From contig CAZORE010000022.1 of the NCBI GenBank assembly GCA_964581815.1, positions 12,020 to 76,019 on the forward strand: DNA of 64,000 nucleotides. Direction: 5' to 3'. The DNA is from Trebonia sp964581815 (lineage in GTDB: Bacteria > Actinomycetota > Actinomycetes > Streptosporangiales > Streptosporangiaceae). Below the pieces are notes generated by a model. The model did not search any database. It was not told the origin of the DNA and saw nothing but the letters and a program-made list of their open reading frames with translations. Shown in pieces: positions 56,707-64,000 of this stretch (within the stretch, counting starts at the first letter, position 1; each line of letters starts with the position of its first letter). A program made the position numbers and the translations under genes.

Positions 56707-58095
56707 TCAGCCGGCCGACAGCCCGTTCGCGGCCGTCACCGACGCGTAGAACTCGCCGCTCTGCTTGAGGATCCGCTGCTGCGTGCCGAAGTCGATGAAG
56801 GCGAGCCCGAACCGCTTCGCGTACCCCTCGGCCCACTCGAAGTTGTCGAGCAGCGACCAGGCGAAGTAGCCGCGCACCGGCACGCCGTCCGCGATCGCCC
56901 CGTGCACGGCGGCCAGGTGACCGCGCAGGTAGGAGATCCGCTCGTGATCGTGCACCTGGCCGTCCGGCGTGACGTAGTCGTGCCAGGACGACCCGTTCTC
57001 CGTGATGTAGACCGGCAGGTCCCCGCTGACCGGGTGGACCACCCGGGTCAGCAGCTCGCGGAGGGAGCTCGGCTCGACCAGCCAGTTCATCGCGGTGATC
57101 GGCAGTCCGTCCGGCTGGACCGACACCGTGCCCGGCCCGGTCACCGTCTCGCCGCGGCGCGGCTGGCCGTCCGGGCTGAGCAGGCCCACGTAATGCGGCG
57201 CGTAGAAGTTGACGCCGAGGAAGTCGAGCGGCGCGCCGGTCACCCCGAAGTCGCCGTCCTGCACAAGGCCGGCGGCGGCGGGGGAGAAGGACGGGTCACG
57301 GTCGAGCAGCTCGGGGTAGCGGCCCCGGAAGATCGGGTCCAGGTAGACCCCGTTCTGCCGCGCCTCTAGCACCGCCGCGTGCGCGGCGGCCTCCGGCGTG
57401 ACCGGCCGCTCCACGCACAGGTTCAGCGTGATGCCGATGTCGCCGGCTGGCGCGGCGGCCCGCAGCGCGGCGACCGCCTGCCCGTGCGCGAGCAGCAGGT
57501 GGTGGTTGGCGGCGACCGCCTGGGCGGCGTCGCGGATGCCGGGCGCGTGCCGCCCGTCACGGTAGCCGACGTGGGCGACCACCCACGGCTCGTTCAGCGT
57601 GATCCACTTGTCGACCCGGTCGCCGAGCGCTTCGCCGGCGATCCCGGCGAACTCACCGAACCAGCCCGCGATGTCGCGGTTCGCCCAGCCGCCCTCGTCC
57701 TGCAGCGCCTGCGGCAGGTCCCAGTGGTACAGCGTCACCACGGGCTTGATGCCCGCCTCGAGCAGCGCGTCGATCACCCGGCTGTAGTAGTCAAGCCCCT
57801 TGACGTTGGCGGCGCCCCGCCCGGACGGCTGGATCCGCGGCCAGGACAGGCTCAGCCGGTAGGCGCCCACCCCGAGCCGCTTGAGCAGCGCGATGTCTTC
57901 CGGGAAGCGGTGGTAGCTGTCGCAGGCGACGTCACCAGTGTCACCGTGGTAGGTCTTGCCGGGGGTGTGGCTGAACGTGTCCCAGATCGACGGGCCCTTA
58001 CCGTCGGCGTCCGGCGCCCCCTCGATCTGGTAGGCGGCCGTCGCGGCCCCCCACAGGAACCCCGGCGGGAAACGGAACTGGTCGTCGGTGGACAT
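56707..58095 (-). CDS. GH1 beta-glucosidase
   Basis: A 462-residue GH1 barrel without a signal peptide. FPPGFLWGAATAAYQIEGA is the N-terminal signature, the acid/base Glu lies in ITLNEPWVVA and the nucleophile in VYITENGSSW. SLSWPRIQPSGRG, GVNFYAPHYVG and WSLLDNFEWAEGYAKRFGL complete it. It cleaves beta-glucosides or cellobiose in the cytoplasm. The 270 bp upstream contain no sugar-operator consensus I can recognise. Confidence 0.95.
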   Translation of the reverse strand: MSTDDQFRFPPGFLWGAATAAYQIEGAPDADGKGPSIWDTFSHTPGKTYHGDTGDVACDSYHRFPEDIALLKRLGVGAYRLSLSWPRIQPSGRGAANVKGLDYYSRVIDALLEAGIKPVVTLYHWDLPQALQDEGGWANRDIAGWFGEFAGIAGEALGDRVDKWITLNEPWVVAHVGYRDGRHAPGIRDAAQAVAANHHLLLAHGQAVAALRAAAPAGDIGITLNLCVERPVTPEAAAHAAVLEARQNGVYLDPIFRGRYPELLDRDPSFSPAAAGLVQDGDFGVTGAPLDFLGVNFYAPHYVGLLSPDGQPRRGETVTGPGTVSVQPDGLPITAMNWLVEPSSLRELLTRVVHPVSGDLPVYITENGSSWHDYVTPDGQVHDHERISYLRGHLAAVHGAIADGVPVRGYFAWSLLDNFEWAEGYAKRFGLAFIDFGTQQRILKQSGEFYASVTAANGLSAG

Positions 58096-58365
58096 ACGGC
58101 TTTACCTCCTCGGCCGGACACGGCCTCACTCGGCGCGGAAATCAATAACTTAACCGCTTCAGCACACTCGTGCCAGCAAAACATCATGTTACGAGCTTGC
58201 CGGCCCGGAGGGACGCGGCTAGGGCGCTGGCCTGCACGGGGGACGCGGCTAGCGCGCGGCGGGGGCGCCTCGCGCGGTCGGCGCCCGCCGCCGGGTCGAT
58301 CCGCGGCCGGCGTCCCGGCCCGCTCCCGGCGCGCCGGCCCGCTGCCTGGCGACTGGCCGACTGGA

Positions 58366-59181
58366 TCAAACGGTGACTGAGCCGGCCGTGAAGGAGGAGG
58401 CGGGGACGGCGTGCGCCGGCGCGGTCAGGCTCAGCCGCTCACCCCACCGGCTGAAGGAGATCGTGTTCTGGGTACTCCCGGCGCCCACCAGCTCGTACCG
58501 CACGGGCCGCAGCGCCGAGTCGTCCGTCACGTAAAGCACTAGCTTCGCCCCGGGCAGGCCGTCGCTGGCGGGGAGTGGCGCCTGCACGCCGATGACCGGC
58601 TGGCCGGCCACGGTGGCGGGCGCGGTCTCGGACAGGGGACTGCCCACCTCCAGTTCCGTGGCGACAGAAGACAGCGTGATGCCCGCGGTCACGTCGTCGT
58701 ACGTGCTCGTGCCGAGCTTCTCGCCCGGGCCCACCGAGATCCACCGGCCCGCGGCCCGCTCCGCCTGCGCCAGCGGGGCCTGGAAGAACCCGTGCAGTGC
58801 CTGGGCGTCGGCCTGCACGTAGTCGACCCCGTCGATGAGCAGGATGGTGGCGTGCCCGGTTCCGTTGAACGTGATGACCTGCCGTCCGCCGTTGCCGGTC
58901 GCGTCGTCGGAGTACGTCACCGAGTCGTCAGGGGAGTGGGAGGTGATGTCCACGTGCACCGAGCCGCCAGCGCGCACGGCGGCCAGGGCGCCGCTGAGCA
59001 GGCGGGCCGCGGACATAGCCGACGGCGAGGCCGCAGGAGTCGCCCGGGCGGCCGGCGTGGTGGCCGTCGGCGGCGCGGCGCTGCTCCCTCCGGAGGTGCA
59101 GCCGGCCAGCATGCCGAGCCCGACCAGCGCCGATGCCGTCAGTGTGACCGCGTTGGCCCGTGCCTGGCTTGAAGCGTTCAT
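58366..59181 (-). CDS. LppX/LprG-like lipoprotein
   Basis: A 271-residue lipoprotein with lipobox LGMLAGC and a Ser/Ala/Pro/Thr linker. A LolA-like region follows (VHVDITSHSPDDSVTYSDDATGNGGRQVITFNGTGHATILLIDGVDYVQADAQAL, KLVLYVTDDSALRPVRYEL) as in the mycobacterial LprA/F/G/LppX group, which bind lipids at the cell surface. Assignment is by pattern only. Confidence 0.72.
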   Translation of the reverse strand: MNASSQARANAVTLTASALVGLGMLAGCTSGGSSAAPPTATTPAARATPAASPSAMSAARLLSGALAAVRAGGSVHVDITSHSPDDSVTYSDDATGNGGRQVITFNGTGHATILLIDGVDYVQADAQALHGFFQAPLAQAERAAGRWISVGPGEKLGTSTYDDVTAGITLSSVATELEVGSPLSETAPATVAGQPVIGVQAPLPASDGLPGAKLVLYVTDDSALRPVRYELVGAGSTQNTISFSRWGERLSLTAPAHAVPASSFTAGSVTV

Positions 59182-59312
59182 GATGACTTGAATACCACTT
59201 TTGCGAAGTCAGTGGATCGGGTCATTACCCGACCGCCATTCGTTCAGCTCGCCTGCGACGTTTCTTCTCATTAGGTTTGACTGGCGGTGAGCTCGCGGGC
59301 AGGAAGGCCACG

Positions 59313-60482
59313 ATGATCGACCGAACGCCGTCAGAGGCCGAATGGCTACGGGTCAACGCCTATTGCCAGCGCGAGCGCCATGAGCTCGCTGCCCGCGCCG
59401 CTGGCGACTACCCGCCCGAGTCGCGGGTGGCCGGCACCCCGCTGCTCGCACCGCCGGCCTGGCGGCTCGCAACCCCGGTCCCGCTCGGCGACATCAGGCT
59501 GAAGTTCCGCCCGGGCGCCCCGGGCCCAGACGTCCCCGACGTGGCGTCGCTTGCCCCGCACGCGCTGCCGGTGCGCGCGGACGGCACCAGGTACCTGGAC
59601 TACAGCGACGTCGTCGCGGCGCTCGCCGCGCCCTCGGTCTTCGAGAACAGGCCCACCTACCGCCTCCTCGAGGCGGACCTGGCCCGCCCGGACGGGCCAC
59701 GGCTGGCCTTCGGACGCGGCCGGTTCTTCGACAGCGTCGACACGGGCGACGCGGCCGCTCACGAGTACGCCGCCTGCCAGCTCGCCGCCGGCGCCGGGCC
59801 TTCCGACGCGGCCGCGGTGGCGGTGAGCCGGGCGGGGGCGGCCGCCCGCTGCCCGTACCGCGCCGCCCTCGACGGCCCGACGGGACTCGCCAGGCGCGCG
59901 GCGGCGCTCGCGGTGAGCGCGCTGACCCTGCGCCACGACAAGCAGGCAGGCACCGCGACGTTCCCGCTGCATTACCGCGAGCCGGGCAAGGTCAGCCACG
60001 CGGCCGGCCTGTACCAGGTGATCCCGGTCGGCGTCTTCCAGCCGTCCGGCGAGGCACCGTGGAACGAGGCCAACGACTTCAGCCTGTGGCGCGGCCTGCT
60101 CCGTGAGTACGCCGAGGAACTCCTCGGCGCGGACGAAGATCACGGCAGCGAACTGGCGCCGATCGACTACGCCGCCTGGCCGCTCGCCAAGGCGATGACC
60201 GGCGGCCTCGCCGACGGCCGGGTCCGCGCCTGGTGCCTTGGCCTGGGCGCCGACCCGCTCACCTTCGCGATCGACCTGCTCGCCGTCGTGGTGATCGACG
60301 CACCGCTCTACGACGACCTCTTCGGTGCCGCCGTCGACGTCAACGCCGAAGGCCGGGTAACCGGCCCCCGTCCCTTCGACCACGCGTCCGTCAGCGCGCT
60401 GCTGCGCGACGCGCCGCTCCAGGCGGCCGCCGAGGCCTTGCTCACCCTGGCCCTGGCGCACCGCGACACTCTCCTCGGCTAG
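59313..60482 (+). CDS. Conserved hypothetical protein with Nudix-like REYAEELLG motif
   Basis: A 389-residue soluble protein. The best block is GLYQVIPVGVFQPSGEAPWNEANDFSLWRGLLREYAEELLG. Its REYAEELLG resembles the REuxEExG part of a Nudix box, but the preceding Gly-x5-Glu is not in place, so it may be a Nudix fold without hydrolase activity. Similar blocks occur in actinobacterial regulators and hypotheticals. ATG at 59313 follows AGGAAGG; a TTG at 59277 is less likely. The function is unknown. Confidence 0.65.
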   Translation: MIDRTPSEAEWLRVNAYCQRERHELAARAAGDYPPESRVAGTPLLAPPAWRLATPVPLGDIRLKFRPGAPGPDVPDVASLAPHALPVRADGTRYLDYSDVVAALAAPSVFENRPTYRLLEADLARPDGPRLAFGRGRFFDSVDTGDAAAHEYAACQLAAGAGPSDAAAVAVSRAGAAARCPYRAALDGPTGLARRAAALAVSALTLRHDKQAGTATFPLHYREPGKVSHAAGLYQVIPVGVFQPSGEAPWNEANDFSLWRGLLREYAEELLGADEDHGSELAPIDYAAWPLAKAMTGGLADGRVRAWCLGLGADPLTFAIDLLAVVVIDAPLYDDLFGAAVDVNAEGRVTGPRPFDHASVSALLRDAPLQAAAEALLTLALAHRDTLLG

Positions 60483-60599
60483 CCCGTGAGCCGAACCTGG
60501 CCGGGTTCGTGTGCGCGGTCCCGACCCGGCCAGGAAACGCCAGGCGCCCGCAGAAATGTACTGCCAGCCGGACGGGATTCGCCCTGATATACAGGGATA

Positions 60600-63253
60600 G
60601 TGACTGCTGTCGTTCCCGCGGCCACAGGGAACAGTGACGGTACCCGGAAACCGGGGGAAAGCCAGGGATTTCGGCCGGATATCCAGGGACTGCGGGCGAT
60701 CGCCGTCGCGATGGTGGTGATCTATCACCTGTACCCGTCGGCGCTGCCCGGCGGCTTCGCCGGGGTGGACGTGTTCTTCGTCATCTCCGGGTACCTGATC
60801 ACCGGCCAGCTGTGGCGCGGCTACGCGCAGACCGGGAAGGTGGGCCTGGCCGCCTTCTGGGGGCGACGGGCCAGGCGGCTGGTCCCGGCGGCGGCGCTCG
60901 TGCTGACCGTGACGTGGATCGCGTCGCGCGTCATCGAGCCCGCGACCCAGCTCCCCAACACGGCGCAGCAGATTTTGGCCAGCGCGTTGTACTACCAGAA
61001 CTGGCAGCTCTCGTCGGATGCCGTCAACTACTTCAAGTCCGGCAACGTGGCCACTCCCGTGCAGCACTTCTGGTCGTTGTCGGTCGAGGAGCAGTTCTAC
61101 CTCGTCTGGCCGCTGCTCTTCTTGCTCGCGGCCTTCGTGACGGCGATGTTCGCGATGCGGCGGGCGGCCCCAATGCCCGCCCGCACGGTGCTGGCCGGCA
61201 CAGCGCCCGCCAGCGCAGTGCTTGCCGGCATAGCGCCCGTCGGCATAGCGCCCGCCGGCACAGGGCCCGCCAACACAGGGCGGGCGGCGCGTCGCNNNNN
61301 NNNNNNNNNNNNNNNNNNNNNNNNNNNNNNNNNNNNNNNNNNNNNNNNNNNNNNNNNNNNNNNNNNNNNNNNNNNNNNNNNNNNNNNNNNNNNNNCGGCA
61401 TAGCGCCCGCCGGCACAGGGCCCGCCAACACAGGGCGGGCGGCGCGTCGCACCCCGACGCGCGCCGCCGTCGTCGGCGTGCTGACGGCGGCGCTGGTCAT
61501 CGCGTCGCTGGCCTATTCGGTTCACGAGACGAACGTGAGCGCGCCCGCGGCCTACTTCATGACCACAACGCGCATGTGGGAACTTGGCGCCGGCGGGCTT
61601 CTCGCCCTCGCCCCCGCGCGGCTGACCCGCGCGCTGGTCCGCCAGGGATGGCTGGCCTGGGCCGGGCTCGCCGCCGTCATCGCGTCGGCGTTCCTGTTCA
61701 CCGGGTCGACCGCGTTCCCCGGGGCGCTTGCGCTGCTTCCGGTCCTCGGCGCGGTCGCGTTGATCGCGGGCGGGTCCGCCGAGGGGCGCCACGGCCCCTA
61801 CCAGCTGACGTCCACGCGGCTCATGGTGTTCATCGGCGGGATCTCGTACTCGCTGTACCTGTGGCACTACCCGCTTATCAACCTGTATACGGGCTGGCGC
61901 GGCCCGGCCCCTGGCCCGCTGTCGGGACCCGTCCTCCTCGCGGTCGCCGTCCTCCTCGCCTGGCTGACGAAGGCCTTCGTTGAGGACAAGGTGCGGCTGG
62001 CGCCGTTCATCGCGGGAAACCGGTGGCGGTCGCTGGCGGTGGCGCTCGTCGCCGTCGTGCCGGTCGCCCTCGCTGGCGTCTACATCGCCGGAGAGCCTGG
62101 CCCATGGAACGGGACGCTCGGCCCCGACTACCCGGGCGCGGCGGTGCTCGCCGGGGCGGTCACGACCGTCCCGGTCGCGCCCATACTGAAGCCGCCGGGC
62201 CCGATCAGTCAGACGCTTGACCAAACGGGGGGCTGCCTGGGCGACTTCGGTGCGAGCACGCCCAAGGAGTGCGTGTTCGGTGACACCACCCGTCCCGTGC
62301 TCACGGTTGCCCTGGTCGGCGACTCGGCGGCCGGGGAGTGGTTCGACGCGCTGAACGCGATCGCGGCCCGTCGGCACTGGAAGCTCGTGACCGAATTGCA
62401 CTCAAGCTGCCCCTGGTCGTCGACCCTGGTGCTCAACTGGAACGGCATCGGGGAGCTCACCGCCTGCCAGGCCTGGGGCGCGGCCGTGCTGCATGACCTG
62501 CTCACGACGATCCGTCCGAACGTGGTGATCACCACCGACTACCCGAGCCTGCTGTCCACGCCCGGCCACCCCGTCAACGCATCGCCGGCCGCCATGGCCG
62601 AGATCGGTGCCGGGATGGCTCAGTACTGGACGCGGCTCGAAGCCGCCGGCATCTCCGTGACGCCGATCAGGGAGACACCCGACCTCGTTGAGGACGTGCC
62701 GACGTGCGTTGACCAGCATCCCGCCGACCTGGCGGCGTGTGACGTGCCGCTGTCCGCGGCGGTTCTGCCGGATTCGCCCGTCACCGACGCGGCGAAGCTA
62801 ATGAACGGCAAGGTCACCGTGGTCAACGCGAACTCGCTGATCTGCGGTCCAAAGGTGTGTGCCCCGGTGGTCGGCAACGTGCTCGTCTTCGGCGACCGCC
62901 ATCACCTGACCGGGCCCTACTCGAAATCCACGGCGCCGTTCCTGGAACCCCTGCTGCTGGCGGCCAACCAGACCCTCGATCGCTTACCCGCCGGTCGTAA
63001 CCCAATAGTTCGCGCACTGGATACCTGCTGTTTTCTCGCAGGCTCGCCGCGGCCGATAGGCATGGGAACCGCACATCAGTGCAAGTTCATGCTTCTCGAC
63101 TCATGGAGAGCACCATGTCGAAGTACACCCGTCGGGCCTGCGTCGGGCTGGCTGCGGTGTCAGCCGCAGCGCTGTGTACGCTCACCGTCCTGCCCGCCAA
63201 CGCTCAGTCGGCTGGCCGGGGGGACGAGCACACGAACGGGCATGTCCTGCTGA
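60600..63253 (+). CDS. OafA-like O-acyltransferase with C-terminal SGNH domain (frame split by assembly artefact)
   Basis: Residues 1-390 (corrected) form an acyltransferase_3 membrane domain: GLRAIAVAMVVIYHLYPSALPGGFAGVDVFFVISGYLITG, FWGRRARRLVPAAALVL, HFWSLSVEEQFYLVWPLLF and SYSLYLWHYPLINL. The C-terminal SGNH domain has VALVGDSAAGEW and the Asp/His pair in FGDRHHLTGPYSKST. Removing 100 N plus one 55-bp copy (61241-61295 = 61396-61450) joins both halves into about 832 codons. Six pentapeptide repeats lie at residues ~199-228. The final ~85 residues after LLLAANQTLDRLP are Cys/Arg/Ser-rich, non-homologous in character and overlap the next gene by 139 bp. GTG at 60600 is the start. Confidence 0.88.
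61194..61283 (+). repeat. Six 15-bp tandem repeats in the acyltransferase gene
   Basis: Units at 61194, 61209, 61224, 61239, 61254 and 61269, of the form GCCGGCATAGCGCCC. They encode AGTAP, ASAVL, AGIAP, VGIAP, AGTGP and ANTGR. They abut the assembly gap. Confidence 0.88.
61241..61450. other. Assembly gap flanked by an exact 55-bp duplicate
   Basis: 61241-61295 equals 61396-61450 around 100 Ns. Deleting 155 bases restores the acyltransferase frame. Confidence 0.94.
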
Positions 63254-64000
63254 TCTCGGTCGATGGCATGCACCAGAGCGACCTTGACTGGTACATCGCC
63301 AGCCACCCGCACTCGACGCTCGCCACGCTGACTCACGGCGGCGTCGAGTACGCCAATGCGGAGACCTCCAACCCGTCGGACTCCGACCCGGGCGGCACCG
63401 CGCTCATGACCGGCGGTAACCCCAAGTCGACCGGCGTCTACTACGACGTCGAGTACAGCCACAAGGTCGACGAGCCAGGCGCTGCCTGCACACCGGGCCA
63501 GCCGGCCACCGGCGGCGACGTCATCTACGACTCGCCGGACGACGCGCTGGCCAGTGTCAACGACTTCATCAACCCGGCCAACGGCACCTTCCCGTCGTTC
63601 GACGAGAACGGCTCGATCTTCCCCAAGGGTGTCGACACCGACCCGGCCGCGATCATGAACCTGAAGTTCAACCCGCAGACCTCGCTCAACCCGGCCACGT
63701 TCCCGGTCGACCCGAAGACCTGCCAGCCGATTACCCCGTGGGACTACCTCGGCGACAACACGATCTTCCAGGTCATTCACAACGCCGGCCTGCGCACCGC
63801 CTGGTCTGATAAGCACGAGGTCTACGCGTCGTTCAATGGCCCGGGCTCGAACGGCCAGAGCATCGACGACCTCTTCTCGCCGGAGATCGACTCCCAGGCG
63901 GTTGAGCCGAATGGTGTCCCGTACCCGCAGGACGACGACTGGGCCCACATCGACGCCGCCACCAAGCAGTACGACGGCTACAAGGTCCAGGCCATCCTGA
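63115..64000 (+). CDS. Secreted type I phosphodiesterase / nucleotide pyrophosphatase-like protein (3' partial)
   Basis: The frame is open to the window end (295 codons). MSKYTRRACVGLAAVSAAALCTLTVLPANA is a signal peptide with an ANA cleavage site. The mature protein begins the alkaline-phosphatase-superfamily fold: VLLISVDGMHQSDLDWY (first metal Asp), STLATLTHGGVEYANAETSNPSDSDPGG and TALMTGGNPKSTGVYYDVEY. IFQVIHNAGLRTAWSDKHEVY, where a further metal Asp/His would lie, follows. GGAGAG 7 bases before the ATG at 63115 supports this start; an in-frame ATG at 63103 overlaps that site. It may hydrolyse phosphodiesters outside the cell. Confidence 0.88.
   Translation, partial: MSKYTRRACVGLAAVSAAALCTLTVLPANAQSAGRGDEHTNGHVLLISVDGMHQSDLDWYIASHPHSTLATLTHGGVEYANAETSNPSDSDPGGTALMTGGNPKSTGVYYDVEYSHKVDEPGAACTPGQPATGGDVIYDSPDDALASVNDFINPANGTFPSFDENGSIFPKGVDTDPAAIMNLKFNPQTSLNPATFPVDPKTCQPITPWDYLGDNTIFQVIHNAGLRTAWSDKHEVYASFNGPGSNGQSIDDLFSPEIDSQAVEPNGVPYPQDDDWAHIDAATKQYDGYKVQAIL

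Noticed and set aside
1..64000. CRISPR array
   Set aside because: The short repeats found are 15- or 18-bp coding tandem repeats without spacers, and no cas genes are present.

Overview
The window is a high-G+C actinobacterial chromosome segment. The evidence is the strong third-position GC bias, frequent GTG starts, a complete ergothioneine operon (egtABCD), a SteA/SteB/MurJ envelope cluster, DUF5685 and DUF6412-like actinobacterial proteins, and an ortholog of the mycobacterial mycothiol-dependent reductase Rv2466c. No rRNA, tRNA, CRISPR array, phage or intact insertion sequence is visible. The sequence is a draft scaffold with seven 100-N gaps. Four gaps are flanked by an identical 55-bp word on each side (18414, 20057, 27294, 61296) and two by 24-26 bp words (7221, 22004). 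Removing the Ns and one copy of the repeated word restores single reading frames in egtB, murJ and an acyltransferase, so these gaps are joining artefacts. Only the gap at 2744 looks like truly missing sequence.

Layout. 1-3400: XRE-cupin regulator (cut by the window edge), universal stress protein, BASS-family transporter, and a membrane protein with a degenerate MPN/JAMM domain. 3598-9004 (minus): homoprotocatechuate-type meta-cleavage operon with an extradiol dioxygenase, CHMS dehydrogenase, DapA-family aldolase and an unusual FAH-RraA fusion. 9178-12688: YidB-like protein, GalE, DUF6412-like protein, YidC/Oxa1 insertase, VOC protein. 12689-15952 (minus): a second ring-cleavage set (LigB-type dioxygenase, LigJ-like oxalomesaconate hydratase, MetE-like methyltransferase) behind a palindromic operator candidate. 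16389-21701 (minus): egtABCD. 22228-23370: selD. 23612-30108: steA, steB, MraY-like protein, murJ and a glycosyltransferase with overlapping or nearly abutting genes. 30171-34240: MTH1-like Nudix hydrolase, then hyi-allB-glxK for allantoin/glyoxylate use. 34414-42178: CPWA-type DsbA-like reductase, GNAT, secreted beta-helix protein, adenosine deaminase-like protein, DUF5685 with a Cys-rich tail, lipoprotein serpin, MDR dehydrogenase. 42186-48857: DUF4097 protein, histidine kinase, ABC transporter and response regulator, an envelope-stress/antibiotic-efflux type locus. 48943-53362: DUF1810, an AbiEii-type nucleotidyltransferase with a small partner, patatin, ASCH protein, class III aminotransferase. 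53579-64000: secreted clan GH-A-like hydrolase, membrane-tethered CbbX-like AAA ATPase, GH1 beta-glucosidase, lipoprotein, an unrecognised REYAEELLG-containing protein, OafA-like acyltransferase with an SGNH domain, and a secreted phosphodiesterase cut by the window end.

The most striking recurring pattern is a set of in-frame 15-bp (pentapeptide) tandem repeats inside otherwise conserved, unrelated proteins: EgtA, EgtB, EgtD, MurJ, the AAA protein, the DUF1810 protein and the acyltransferase. A related 18-bp form ends the FAH-RraA protein. Four of the assembly breaks fall in or next to these repeats, which suggests that copy number may be under-resolved.
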